From Anaerolineales bacterium (GTDB lineage: Bacteria > Chloroflexota > Anaerolineae > Anaerolineales > Villigracilaceae), in assembly GCA_025056175.1 (NCBI GenBank), contig JANWWK010000076.1, forward strand, positions 1-64,000: a stretch of DNA of 64,000 bases. Reading direction: 5' to 3'. Made by a program: the position numbers and the translations under genes. Under the pieces are notes generated by a model that saw only the letters and a program-made list of their open reading frames with translations, was not told where the DNA came from and did not search any database. Below are positions 25,493 to 34,900 of this stretch, piece by piece. Every line of letters starts with the position of its first letter. Position 1 is the first letter of the stretch.

Positions 25493-26776
25493 TTACCAGC
25501 GCTCCAGCGTCTCTTTGACTTTGGTCAGGAACCAATCGGCTGAGGCACCGTCGAGAATGCGATGGTCAAAGACGAAGGAGAGATAGACCATCGGGCGAAT
25601 GGCGATGGAGTCACGTCCCAGTTCGTCCGTTTCGACCACCACCCGCTTTTGCATGGCGCCCACACCCAAAATGCCGCACTGCGGCTGGTTGATGACCGGA
25701 AAGGCAAACAACGACCCGCTGACACCGTGATTGGTGAGCGTAAATGTGCCACCCCGCACTTCGTCTGGCTGAAGTTTGCGCGCCCGCGCGCGGTTCGCCA
25801 AATCATTAACGGCACGCGCCATACCAAGCAGAGAAAGCCCATCAGCATGTTTGATGACCGGCACAATCAGACCCTCCTCACCAAGTGAAACCGCCATGCC
25901 CAGATGAATGCCTTTGTGCAAGACAATCCCCTGCTCGCTCCAGGAAGAATTCACCATCGGATAAGCCTTTAGCCCTGCGACAATTGCCATCAGAAAATAG
26001 GCAGTAAACGTCAGGTTGACGCCATCGCGTGCAAAGGCTTCTTTGTTTGCGGCGCGATGGGCAATGACACGGCTCATATCGGCCTCCATCACGGTCAACA
26101 CATGCGGGGAGGTGCGCTTGGACTCGACCATGTGGACGGCAATTTGTTTGCGGATAGGAGTCAGGGGCAAAAGAGTGTCAGGGGAGGAGAGGTCAGGCGT
26201 CGGGTGGGAGGGCGCAGGCGTGGAGGAGGAATGGTGCACGATGGGGGGCATTTCCACAGTCTGCGGTCGCTGGTCTGTGGTCTGCTGGCGACGCTCAATG
26301 AATTTCAGCACATCATTTTTGGTGATTCGGCCATTCAGCCCTGTACCGGTCACTTCCTGTAAATTCACTCCATGCTCTGCCGCAATTCTGGCAACAACGG
26401 GGGAGATAAAACCGAGGTCTTTCGGCGTTGAAGGTTGAAGATTGAAAGTTGCCGGCAGGGCATCGGACGTTTGGGCTTCAACCTTCGCTATCGGTTTTTC
26501 ACTGGTTACGGATAACGACTCACTGATTACTGCCTCACCCGGCACGCCAATCACCGCCAGCAATTCGCCCACGCGTGCCGGTTGGCCTTCGGATTTATGA
26601 ATGGATAGCAGGACACCTGTTGCCGGCGAGGGGATTTCGGTATCTACCTTGTCGGTATTCACTTCCAGCAGCGGCTCCAATTCGTTGACCGAATCACCAA
26701 CATGCTTGAGCCATCTGGTAATCGTCACTTCTTCAACACCTTCACCAAGCAGGGGGACTAGGACATTTGCAGGCAT
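25493..26776 (-). CDS. 2-oxoacid dehydrogenase E2 (dihydrolipoamide acyltransferase)
   Basis: 427 residues. The lipoyl domain is at 1-80 with the modified lysine at K43 (NTDKVDTE). The E1/E3-binding domain is at about 118-158 (ISPVVARIAAEHGVN...). The catalytic domain is at about 200-427 with H405 and D409 in DHRILDG. The domain order and single lipoyl domain fit branched-chain (BkdB-like) or generic E2s. The two linkers are odd: stretches such as TTDQRPQTVE and FNLQPSTP look like intergenic repeats read in frame. It lies directly downstream of fused E1. Confidence 0.92.
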   Translation of the reverse strand: MPANVLVPLLGEGVEEVTITRWLKHVGDSVNELEPLLEVNTDKVDTEIPSPATGVLLSIHKSEGQPARVGELLAVIGVPGEAVISESLSVTSEKPIAKVEAQTSDALPATFNLQPSTPKDLGFISPVVARIAAEHGVNLQEVTGTGLNGRITKNDVLKFIERRQQTTDQRPQTVEMPPIVHHSSSTPAPSHPTPDLSSPDTLLPLTPIRKQIAVHMVESKRTSPHVLTVMEADMSRVIAHRAANKEAFARDGVNLTFTAYFLMAIVAGLKAYPMVNSSWSEQGIVLHKGIHLGMAVSLGEEGLIVPVIKHADGLSLLGMARAVNDLANRARARKLQPDEVRGGTFTLTNHGVSGSLFAFPVINQPQCGILGVGAMQKRVVVETDELGRDSIAIRPMVYLSFVFDHRILDGASADWFLTKVKETLERW

Positions 26777-26787
26777 GGGTTACTCCA

Positions 26788-26824
26788 GTGGTCAGTGAAC
26801 AGTGGGCAGTGAGCAGTAATCAGC
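26788..26824. repeat. CAGTG-rich direct-repeat tract between E1 and E2
   Basis: The E1-E2 spacer (26777-26854) contains successive AGTGGTCAGTGAACAGTGGG / CAGTGAGCAGTAATCAG units and later ACTGATAACTGCTCACT. This is a low-complexity intergenic repeat type. Related strings are found inside the E2 linker coding sequence (for example 26502-26545). Confidence 0.5.
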
Positions 26825-26854
26825 GAAAACCGACACTGACGGACTGATAACTGC

Positions 26855-29269
26855 TCACTTAAACCTCGGAAACCTTCCCGGCTCCGTTTCGTGCATCATC
26901 TCATACACCGCATCAAAAATCGCTTCGGCATTGGGTTTGCTCCAGTAATCGCCATCGTTGCCATAGGCCGGGCGATGTTCGGCAGCAGGCAGGGTGCGGG
27001 GGGGCGAATCCAGCCAGTAGTAGCCGCCCTGTTCTTCGATGACCTTTTGCAGCATGTAAGCGGTCGTTCCACCGGGGACATCTTCATCCACAAACAGAAT
27101 GCGGCTGGTTTTTTTGAGTGATTCGACAATTTTCCCGTGAACATCAAACGGCAGCAGGCTTTGCACGTCTATCACTTCGGCTTCGATGCCCACGCGGGCA
27201 AGTTTGTCGGCGGCATCGAGCGCAATGCGGCAACACGCGCCATACGTAACGACTGTCACATCGGTCCCTTCGCGCAGAACTTCTGGCACGCCCAACGGCA
27301 CGGTGAACGCGCCGATATTTCTGGGCAATCGTTCTTTGATGCGATAACCGTTCAACACTTCGACCACAATCGCCGGTTCATCGGCCTGCAAGAGCGTGTT
27401 GTAGAAGCCTGCAGCGCGTGTCATATCGCGCGGGACGAGGACGTACATGCCACGCACCAGGTGGATGATGCCAGCCATCGGCGAACCGCTGTGCCAGATG
27501 CCCTCCAGGCGGTGACCACGCGTGCGAACGATGACAGGAGCTTTCTGCCCGCCAACCGTGCGCCAGGTAAGCGTCGCCAGGTCATCGGACATCAATTGCA
27601 AGGCATATAGCAGGTAATCGAGATATTGGATTTCGCAAATCGGGCGCAGGCCGCGCATCGCCATCCCAATTGCCTGCCCCAAAATGGTCGCCTCGCGAAT
27701 GCCGGTATCGGTCACGCGAAAAGCGCCGTATTTCTCCTGCATTCCTCGAAACCCCTGATTGACGTCGCCCAATTTGCCCACATCCTCGCCAAACGCAATC
27801 ACGCGCGGGTCACGGGCAAAGGCAGCATCGAAACAGGCATTGATAACCTCGAAACCCATCAGCGTAGGGGAATCGGTATCATACACCGGCGGAACAGCAG
27901 GAATGCGCAGCGCAGAGCCGGTGTACAGATGCGAACCTAACCGTTCGAGATTGCGCGCATGGTCAGCCTGTTTCCAATCTCGCAGTTTTTGCAAAAGGGA
28001 TGCAGATTCGTGGCGGGTCAGGCGCAGCGCCTCGTGAACTGCAATGTGCAAATCTCGGCGGGTAAAGTTGGGAAGCGCAAAAATGCTGTTACGAATACGA
28101 GTCAGTTCGCCGGCATGTTGACTGTGAGGAATCAATTCATCGAAAATCTGGAGCAGAGCGCGCCGTTCGGCCTGAAGCGGAGCCTGATAGGCCTCCCACG
28201 CGGCCTTGCGCAAGCCTTCCATGCGTTCTCGCGCTTCTGCTTCGAGGGCGTTCAACTCCGCTTCAGAAGCCACGCCATTTTCCAAAATCCACTCACGCAT
28301 TTTTTTGATGCAATCGAACTCGGCCTCCCATTGCAAGCGTTCCGGGCTTTTGTAGCGTTCGTGGCTGCCAGACGTGCTGTGTCCCTGCGGCTGGGTGACT
28401 TCGGTGACATGCACCAGTGCCGGGATGTGATACTCGCGGGCAATTTCGGCCGCGGTGGCGTAAGTTTCTAACAGGGCAGGATAATCCCACGCGCGAACAG
28501 TGTAAATATCGTAGCCATGTTCGATTTTGTCGGGCGGAGCGTCAGGGTCGCGCTCAAACCCTTTCAGGATGGCGCTAATGTTCTCTTTGACCATTTGAAA
28601 CTGGTTGGGAACCGAAATTCCATAGCCGTCATCATAGATGGTAATGATGGCAGGCGCCTTCAGGACACCAATGGCGTTCACGGCTTCCCAAAACAGGCCC
28701 TCAGCCGTGGAGGCATTTCCAATCGTGGCCCAGGTGACTTCATCTCCACGATGAGAAAATTGGGGAAACGCCGCCAGTTCTGGCAGTTGACGATACAAGA
28801 CCGAAGCATACGCCAGACCTACGGCGCGCGGCATTTGGGCAGCGGTGGGTGAAACATCAGCGGCGATGTTGTACAGTTCGGTCTGGTTCTTCCAGGAACC
28901 ATCGGGATTGATAAAGCGGGAAACAAAATGACCGACCATGGAGCGTCCACCGGTGGCCGGTTCAGCGTTCAGGTCGGCATGAGCATACAGTTGGGCAAAG
29001 AAGGCCTGAAAATCCAACACCCCCAAGGCATTGACCCACGTCTGGTCGCGGTAGTACCCGGAGCGCCAATCGCCCTTGCGAAAAGCGCGGGCAATGGCAA
29101 GTTGGGCCACCTCCTTGCCATCTCCAAAAATTCCGAATTTGGCTTTGCCGCTCAGCACTTCGCGGCGTCCGATGAGTGAGACCTGACGGCTCTGATACGC
29201 CAGGCGGTAATCACGCAGGATTTCTTCCGGCGGGAGGGGCAGGAGCGCAGAACCCTTCCTTTTGGGCAT
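26855..29269 (-). CDS. Fused E1 alpha-beta subunit of a 2-oxoacid dehydrogenase
   Basis: 804 residues. The E1 alpha half is at about 1-330, with a TPP-binding stretch running from GNASTAEGLFWEAVNAIG to DDGYGISVPN and the phosphorylation-loop region HSTSGSHERYKSPE. A helical linker spans about 330-480. The E1 beta half is at about 485-804 (VIAFGEDVGKLGDVNQGFRGMQ, EIQYLDYLLYALQ, VDEDVPGGTTAYM). TPP-dependent decarboxylation of a branched-chain or related 2-oxoacid feeds E2. Separate subunits are usual, though fusions occur in several phyla. Start: AAAGGAGAAGCC-ATG. Confidence 0.92.
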   Translation of the reverse strand: MPKRKGSALLPLPPEEILRDYRLAYQSRQVSLIGRREVLSGKAKFGIFGDGKEVAQLAIARAFRKGDWRSGYYRDQTWVNALGVLDFQAFFAQLYAHADLNAEPATGGRSMVGHFVSRFINPDGSWKNQTELYNIAADVSPTAAQMPRAVGLAYASVLYRQLPELAAFPQFSHRGDEVTWATIGNASTAEGLFWEAVNAIGVLKAPAIITIYDDGYGISVPNQFQMVKENISAILKGFERDPDAPPDKIEHGYDIYTVRAWDYPALLETYATAAEIAREYHIPALVHVTEVTQPQGHSTSGSHERYKSPERLQWEAEFDCIKKMREWILENGVASEAELNALEAEARERMEGLRKAAWEAYQAPLQAERRALLQIFDELIPHSQHAGELTRIRNSIFALPNFTRRDLHIAVHEALRLTRHESASLLQKLRDWKQADHARNLERLGSHLYTGSALRIPAVPPVYDTDSPTLMGFEVINACFDAAFARDPRVIAFGEDVGKLGDVNQGFRGMQEKYGAFRVTDTGIREATILGQAIGMAMRGLRPICEIQYLDYLLYALQLMSDDLATLTWRTVGGQKAPVIVRTRGHRLEGIWHSGSPMAGIIHLVRGMYVLVPRDMTRAAGFYNTLLQADEPAIVVEVLNGYRIKERLPRNIGAFTVPLGVPEVLREGTDVTVVTYGACCRIALDAADKLARVGIEAEVIDVQSLLPFDVHGKIVESLKKTSRILFVDEDVPGGTTAYMLQKVIEEQGGYYWLDSPPRTLPAAEHRPAYGNDGDYWSKPNAEAIFDAVYEMMHETEPGRFPRFK

Positions 29270-29304
29270 GGCTTCTCCTTTGGATTTTAGAGGGTGACGG
29301 TCTG

Positions 29305-29313
29305 ATTATAACA
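29305..29313 (-). promoter_or_regulatory. Extended -10 promoter of the E1-E2-ABC-DUF402 operon
   Basis: On the minus strand TGTTATAAT (TGN plus consensus TATAAT) lies about 35 bases upstream of the E1 start. It is back-to-back with the DDAH promoter at 29345-29350. Confidence 0.6.
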
Positions 29314-29344
29314 TCCACCACAAACTGTATCAGCGACATTCCTG

Positions 29345-29350
29345 TATAAT
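29345..29350 (+). promoter_or_regulatory. -10 element for a leaderless DDAH transcript
   Basis: TATAAT, six bases (CAACGC), then the ATG at 29357. No ribosome site can fit in the spacer. Confidence 0.6.
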
Positions 29351-29356
29351 CAACGC

Positions 29357-30127
29357 ATGACCCAAACGATTGCCATTACCCGCGCCATCAGCCCGCGTTT
29401 CGCCGAATGTGAGCTGACGCACATTCAACGGATGCCGATTGACCTCGACCTGGCACGCGCCCAACACCGTGCTTATGAACAGGCACTCCAGGCGCTGGGC
29501 GTCGAAGTCATACAGTTGCCAGAAGAACCCGCTTTCCCCGATTCCGTGTTCGTAGAGGATACGGCCGTGGTGCTGGACGAAGTGGCGCTGCTCACCCGTC
29601 CAGGGGCTGACTCGCGCAAGGGAGAAGTGGACTTGATTGCCAGTGTGCTGTCATCCTATCGCCGCCTGCTGCGTATCGAAGCGCCTGGCACGGTAGATGG
29701 CGGTGATGTTTTGCAATTGGGAAAACACATCTACGTCGGGCTGACCACACGCTCGAACCGCGAGGCGATTGCGCAAATGCAGGCTGCGCTTGCTCCCTAT
29801 GGCTACACAGTAAGCGGTGTGCCAGTGCGCGGGTGTTTGCATCTGAAAAGTGCCATCACGCAGGCAAGTGACGATACCCTGCTCATCAACCCGGCGTGGG
29901 TCGAAAGAAGCCTCTTTCCGGGTTGGAAGTTCATCGAAGTTGACCCAGACGAGCCAGCAGCAGCCAACATCGTGCGTGTGCCGGGCGGTGCTATCTTTCC
30001 GGCGCATTTTCCCAAAACCGGGGCGCGGCTGGAAGCCGCCGGTATTAGATTAACCCTCGTCCCGGCCACCGAAGTCACCAAAGCCGAGGGGGCAGTTACC
30101 TGTTGTTCGCTGATTTTCAGGAAATAG
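29357..30127 (+). CDS. Dimethylarginine dimethylaminohydrolase-like amidinohydrolase
   Basis: 256 residues of the DDAH/arginine deiminase superfamily. The substrate-binding block is FPDSVFVEDTAVV, the catalytic histidine is in GCLHLKSA, and the nucleophile is in the C-terminal TCCSLIF (C249 or C250). DDAH hydrolyses N-methylated arginines to citrulline and methylamine. Bacterial members may instead act on other guanidino compounds. It stands alone, convergent with recR with 12 bases between stops. Confidence 0.87.
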   Translation: MTQTIAITRAISPRFAECELTHIQRMPIDLDLARAQHRAYEQALQALGVEVIQLPEEPAFPDSVFVEDTAVVLDEVALLTRPGADSRKGEVDLIASVLSSYRRLLRIEAPGTVDGGDVLQLGKHIYVGLTTRSNREAIAQMQAALAPYGYTVSGVPVRGCLHLKSAITQASDDTLLINPAWVERSLFPGWKFIEVDPDEPAAANIVRVPGGAIFPAHFPKTGARLEAAGIRLTLVPATEVTKAEGAVTCCSLIFRK

Positions 30128-30139
30128 GGGCGCTGGATT

Positions 30140-30745
30140 TCAGGTCATCTCCTGCCGGCCCGAAAGCGCCCGCAAGAGAGTGTTCTGGTCGGCATATTCC
30201 AGGTCGCCGCCTACGGGCAGGCCGCGCGCCAGCCGGGTGACCTGGACGCCAAAGGGGAGCAGCTGCTGACGAAGATAGAGTGCCGTGGCGTCACCTTCCA
30301 TGCTGGGGTTGGTCGCCAGAATGACTTCGGTCACGCCACCACGCGCCACACGCTCCAGTAAGGGTTTGATTTTCAGGTCATCGGGGCCAATGCCTTCGAT
30401 GGGCGAGAGAACGCCGTGCAAGACATGGTATTTGCCCTTGTAGGCACCCACCCGCTCCAGCGCCAGCACGTCGAGCGGCTCCTCCACGACGCAAATGACA
30501 CGTTCATCGCGGGCGCGGCTCTCGCAAATTTCACAGCGTTCGCGCCCGGCCTGCATGATGTTGAAGCACTCCGGGCAGAAGGCGGTGTTTTGTTTGAGCG
30601 CAATCAGCGCATCGGCCAGTTGCCGCGAGACATCCTCCGGCGCACGCAGCAGAAAAAACGCCAGCCGCGAGGCCGATTTCGGCCCAATACCAGGCAAACG
30701 CTCGAAGGCCAGGACCAGGTTTTGGAGGGGTTGCGGTAAAAGCAT
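30140..30745 (-). CDS. recR: Recombination mediator RecR
   Basis: 201 residues, the usual length. It works with RecO/RecF to load RecA on gapped DNA. A helix-hairpin-helix is at the N-terminus (LPGIGPKSASRLAFFLL). A zinc finger CPEC...CEIC lies near 57-75. A Toprim domain follows (VCVVEEPLDVLALER, LATNPSMEGDATALYL). It is the last gene of the dnaX-kinase-receivers-ybaB-recR run. Confidence 0.95.
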   Translation of the reverse strand: MLLPQPLQNLVLAFERLPGIGPKSASRLAFFLLRAPEDVSRQLADALIALKQNTAFCPECFNIMQAGRERCEICESRARDERVICVVEEPLDVLALERVGAYKGKYHVLHGVLSPIEGIGPDDLKIKPLLERVARGGVTEVILATNPSMEGDATALYLRQQLLPFGVQVTRLARGLPVGGDLEYADQNTLLRALSGRQEMT

Positions 30746-30820
30746 GACAGATTGAGGTGGAAGGTGTCAGGTATCGGGGGAGGAGAAGGGGAGTGGTCAC
30801 ATCGGAGTCACACCAGCAGG

Positions 30821-31150
30821 TTAGAAGGGCAAGCCACCCGCCAGCGGGCCCATCATCTTCTCTTGCAATTCGCGCGATTTGTCGAGCGCCAGGTTGACAG
30901 CAGTGAGCAGCATGTCCTGGAGCATTTCGGCATCGGCCTCTTTAAGAAAATCCGCATCAATTTCGACTCCGGTACAACGCTGGTCACCAGTCATCGTGAC
31001 TTTGATGGCCCCGCCGCCCGCTGTGGCGGTGACCGTTTCAGTCTTGAGTTTTTCTTGTGCTTCTTCTATCTGGCGCTGAAGTTTCTGCAACTGTGCCATC
31101 ATGCCGGCCTGCCCACCGATGGCAGGCATTTTGTTGAAACCTTTTGCCAT
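30821..31150 (-). CDS. YbaB/EbfC nucleoid-associated protein
   Basis: 109 residues: MMAQLQKLQRQIEEAQEKLKTE, then a beta sheet around IKVTMTGDQRCTGVEIDADFL. YbaB proteins bind DNA as dimers and are usually encoded between dnaX and recR. I start at 31150 because GAGGAGAA lies just upstream; a longer frame to 31312 has no family-like sequence. The recR gene follows after 75 bases. Confidence 0.92.
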   Translation of the reverse strand: MAKGFNKMPAIGGQAGMMAQLQKLQRQIEEAQEKLKTETVTATAGGGAIKVTMTGDQRCTGVEIDADFLKEADAEMLQDMLLTAVNLALDKSRELQEKMMGPLAGGLPF

Positions 31151-31217
31151 GAATGAATTCTCCTCATCGTGTATTTTCAGGAAAATTGATTCCAAAATCC
31201 GTGCTGCGTTGAGAATT

Positions 31218-31583
31218 TCAGGATTGGGGTAAGATACGTTTTGCCAGGTCTTTGAGTTGCGCCGGGCTGACCGGTTTGAGCAGGACGATATCAGCCTGGT
31301 CGCTGAGTGCATCGGCCTGAAGCGCGTCTGCCGTCGCCAGAATGACGCGCGTATGCGAGAAACGCGCCTCAGCCCGCACGTATTCCAGAATTTTCGGGCC
31401 TGGAACGCCGGGCAAGTTCATATCCAGCACAATCAGAGCCGGGGTCTGTTGGCCTAGATTCGAGAGCGCCTCACTGCCATCATAAATCTGGACGATGTCG
31501 AAATCCGCTTTGAGAGTGAGACCAAACAACTGGTTGAGTTGCTGGTCATCTTCGATGATGAAAGCCAGGGGTTTGGACGTCAC
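31218..31583 (-). CDS. Single-domain response regulator (receiver), distal copy
   Basis: 121 residues, a lone CheY-like receiver with no output domain. The acidic pair is in FIIEDDQQLN, the phospho-acceptor Asp in LIVLDMNLPG, the switch Thr in ILATAD and the Lys in VLLKPVS. It lies four bases after the previous receiver gene and is presumably phosphorylated by the adjacent sensor kinase. Confidence 0.9.
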   Translation of the reverse strand: MTSKPLAFIIEDDQQLNQLFGLTLKADFDIVQIYDGSEALSNLGQQTPALIVLDMNLPGVPGPKILEYVRAEARFSHTRVILATADALQADALSDQADIVLLKPVSPAQLKDLAKRILPQS

Positions 31584-31587
31584 GAGA

Positions 31588-31956
31588 TTATCCTTGAATT
31601 TGAGAGAGAATTTCCTGTAAACGCATCATGCTGACCGGTTTGAGCAATACGCGCTCGCCCTGTTCCTGCAAAGCGCGCGCCTGCAGGATGTCGGCAGTCA
31701 CGATGAGGATGGGAACCTCGGCAAAACGTGCATCCGCGCGGAATTCCCGAAGCAGGTCTGCACCAGAGGCAAACGGCAGGTGTAAATCGAGCAAAACAGC
31801 CTGAGGAATGCCATGTTCTGCAAGCAACGCGCGATATTTATCACCGTCGCTGTCGAGCAAGGCCAACATGCCGACCTGTCTGGCAGCTTCGATGGCTACT
31901 TTCCCCAAAATCGGGTCATCTTCGAGAACGAGAAGATAGGGTTGCATGAAGTTCAT
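31588..31956 (-). CDS. Single-domain response regulator (receiver), proximal copy
   Basis: 122 residues. The receiver has LVLEDDPILG, VLLDLHLPFASG (acceptor Asp), ILIVTAD and VLLKPVS. It is related to the next receiver but clearly diverged. The ATG at 31956 has an alternative at 31947 (MQPY). It begins 15 bases after the kinase stop. Two receivers without outputs suggest a phosphorelay or sink arrangement. Confidence 0.9.
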   Translation of the reverse strand: MNFMQPYLLVLEDDPILGKVAIEAARQVGMLALLDSDGDKYRALLAEHGIPQAVLLDLHLPFASGADLLREFRADARFAEVPILIVTADILQARALQEQGERVLLKPVSMMRLQEILSQIQG

Positions 31957-31971
31957 TTTCCAGCGCCTGAA

Positions 31972-34900
31972 TTAAGGCACTTGCAGAGGTAAAATGACGG
32001 TGAAGGTGCTGCCGCGCCCGACTTCGCTTTCAAGTTGAATGCGTCCGCCCATCAATTCTACCAGTTGTTTGGTGATTGATAAACCCAGGCCGGTACCGCG
32101 GTTGTTGCGCGTGATGGCGTTATCAACCTGGCGGAAGGCATCGAAGATGTATTCCTGCGCCTCTTTGGGAATGCCTGCACCGGTATCGGAGACGCGCATC
32201 GCCCATTCAGAATCGTTCAGACGGAGCAGGGAGACGTGTACATGGCCCTCCTGCGTAAATTTAATGGCGTTGCCCGCGAGATTAATCAGCACCTGTTGCA
32301 GGCGGCGCTCATCGCCAAGCAGAGACGAGGGCAAAGACGGGTCAAGTTCGGCAACAAACTGCAAGCCTTTGTTGAGCGCCAGCACGGTCATATTCGCCTG
32401 CACGCTTCTGAGCAGGATGGCCGGCTCGAACGGCGCCAGATGGATTTTGACGGCACGGGCTTCGATTTGCGCCTGGTCGAGCAGTTCGTTAATCATCTGA
32501 TTCAGGTAGTTGGCGCTGGCAACGATATTTTCAGCGGCATCTTTTTGCTCATCGGTCAACGGGCCAAATGCGCCCTGATACATCAGTTCGGCATAGCCCA
32601 ACACACCGCCCAGGGGGGTACGCAGCTCGTGGCTGACGCGCGAAACCAGTTGGCTCTTGAAACGGCTGGCTTCCAGCGCCTGGTCGCGGGCTTCTTCCAG
32701 CGCTTTTTGAGTTTCTTTGAGTTCGGTAATATCGCGCGCCACCGCCTGAAAACTGATTTTGCCATCGGCCTGGCGAATCATCTGCACGTTTTGACCCAGC
32801 CAGATGACACGTCCCTCTTTAGTGATAGCCTGGAATTCATAGTACGTTGCCGGTTGTCCGGTAATGACCTGTTTTTTGTAGAAGGCTTTCACACGGTTGC
32901 GCCAATCGGGAGCGGCAAAATCGGTGAAGTATCTGCCTACAACTTCACTCTCTTCAGCATACCCCATCAGGCGCAACCCAACCGGGTTAACGTATACCAT
33001 CCGACCTTCAGAATCCATGCGGTAGATGATGTCGCTGGCGTTTTCGACAATCTGGCGGAAGCGCATCTCGCTCTCGCGCAGGAGTTCTTCGGTACGCTTG
33101 CGGCGGATGATATTGCTGAGCGTACCTGCAAAAGCCTGCAAAAAACGAACATCGCGCTCGTTATACTCATAGCCAGGAGGCAGGTACAGGACGATGACCC
33201 CAAGTACAGTTTCACCGCTCAGGATGGGGACATTGTAATGCCCATGGTCGGGGATACCTTCGTAGGTAATTTCATGCAGGTGGTCGACATGACTGCTGAA
33301 CTGCAATTGACGAGTCAGCGCGGCACGCCCGCAATGACACTTGCCGAGGGCAACCTGCTTGCACAATGAGCGGATTTGGGTCGAGAGGTTGCGGTCTGCT
33401 GTGAGAATCAGTGTATCAGTTTGGACGTCTTTCAGGAAAATACCACCTTTTGCTTCCAGCCCCAGCCAGGGAATGGCAAGCAGGTCATCCAGCGCTGCCA
33501 ACAAGATGTCTTCAAGCGTGTCTTCGCGCATCCCAATTTGCAAGATGGAGGTCAGCGCACGCTGTTCTTTTTCGCTGATTTCCAACTCGGCCTGAATTCG
33601 CTTACGTTCTTCCAGTTCGCGCAGGGCGGAATCGTACAGGTTGGCGTTATCCAGCACCAGGGCGGCAATTTGTGCAAGCGATTGACCGAACTCAACTTGT
33701 GAAGCATTGAACGGCAAAGCCGACTCGGAGCGTCCCAGCGCAATGACCCCTAACACCTGCCTGCCAGAAATGATAGGGAAATCGGCCACCGCGTGCAAGG
33801 TCTGACTCCCCGCCTGATATGTGCCGTATTTTTCTGCGTAATCGTCCACCACCACAGGTCGGCGCTTCTCAAAGGCCTGCCAGACAAGCGGCATGGTTTC
33901 GCGCAAAACAGGCTTGCCGTAGAGATCCTGCCGGTCTCTGGCGACAGCGCGAAAGACCAGTTGACCGTTCTCCCACAGCGCAATCGCGCCAAGCGAAGCG
34001 CCAAGCGCATCGCGGGCGCGCTGGAGGATGTTATCGAGCAGTTCCTGCCGGTCGCGGCGGTCGAGCAGTTCCAGGGTGATATTTTGCAGGGCGGCCAGGT
34101 ATTCGTTCTGGCGTGCCAGGGTTTCACGCAGTTCTTTTTGGGCCGTGATGTCTTCTTTGATGGCGACATAGTGGCGAATTTTCCCTTGTTCATCTTTGAC
34201 CGGCGCAATGGTGGCATATTCCCAATACAGGGAGCCGTCTTTGCGCTTGTTCAAAAACTCGCCCTGCCAGATTTCGCCATTGCTAATCGTCTTCCACAAA
34301 CGGCGATAGAATTCTTTCGATTGATGCCCGGAGCCAAGAATGTTGGAATTTTTCCCCAGCACTTCCTGAATGCTGTAGCCAGTAATTCGTTCAAAAAACG
34401 GATTGACGTACTCAATCTTTCCCTGCGCATCGGTAATAACAATACTATTTCCACTTTGTTCAATAGCCTGATAGTAGGTACGCAACTCATTCCGATTTTG
34501 CAGCGCCAGGTCACGCGCTTCGCGCAATTCTGCCGTGCGTTCGCGCACGCGCTGTTCGAGCAGGTCGCGCTCTTGTTTGAGCAGGGCACGGGCTTGTGTT
34601 TCTTGCTGCAAAGAGTAATTCAATCTATTAATCAAGACCAAAATGGCCGAAACAATGCCCCCTGCGGCGCCAGCAAAAACGACAATGCTGACGAAGGCGC
34701 TAATGAGGGTATCGGGAAGAACATTTTTGCCAGCCGGCATCGAAAACGGACGAAAACCACCAATGTTGATAAGCACTCCCAGCACGGCAAGCGTGATGAC
34801 CGCAAGCACTATGCCACCTAGCGCGCCGCGCGTTCCGCCCAGCAAAGCAAGTATGGAAACGAACGTAATCAACAGAGCAAACGCTTCGGCTGAATATCCA

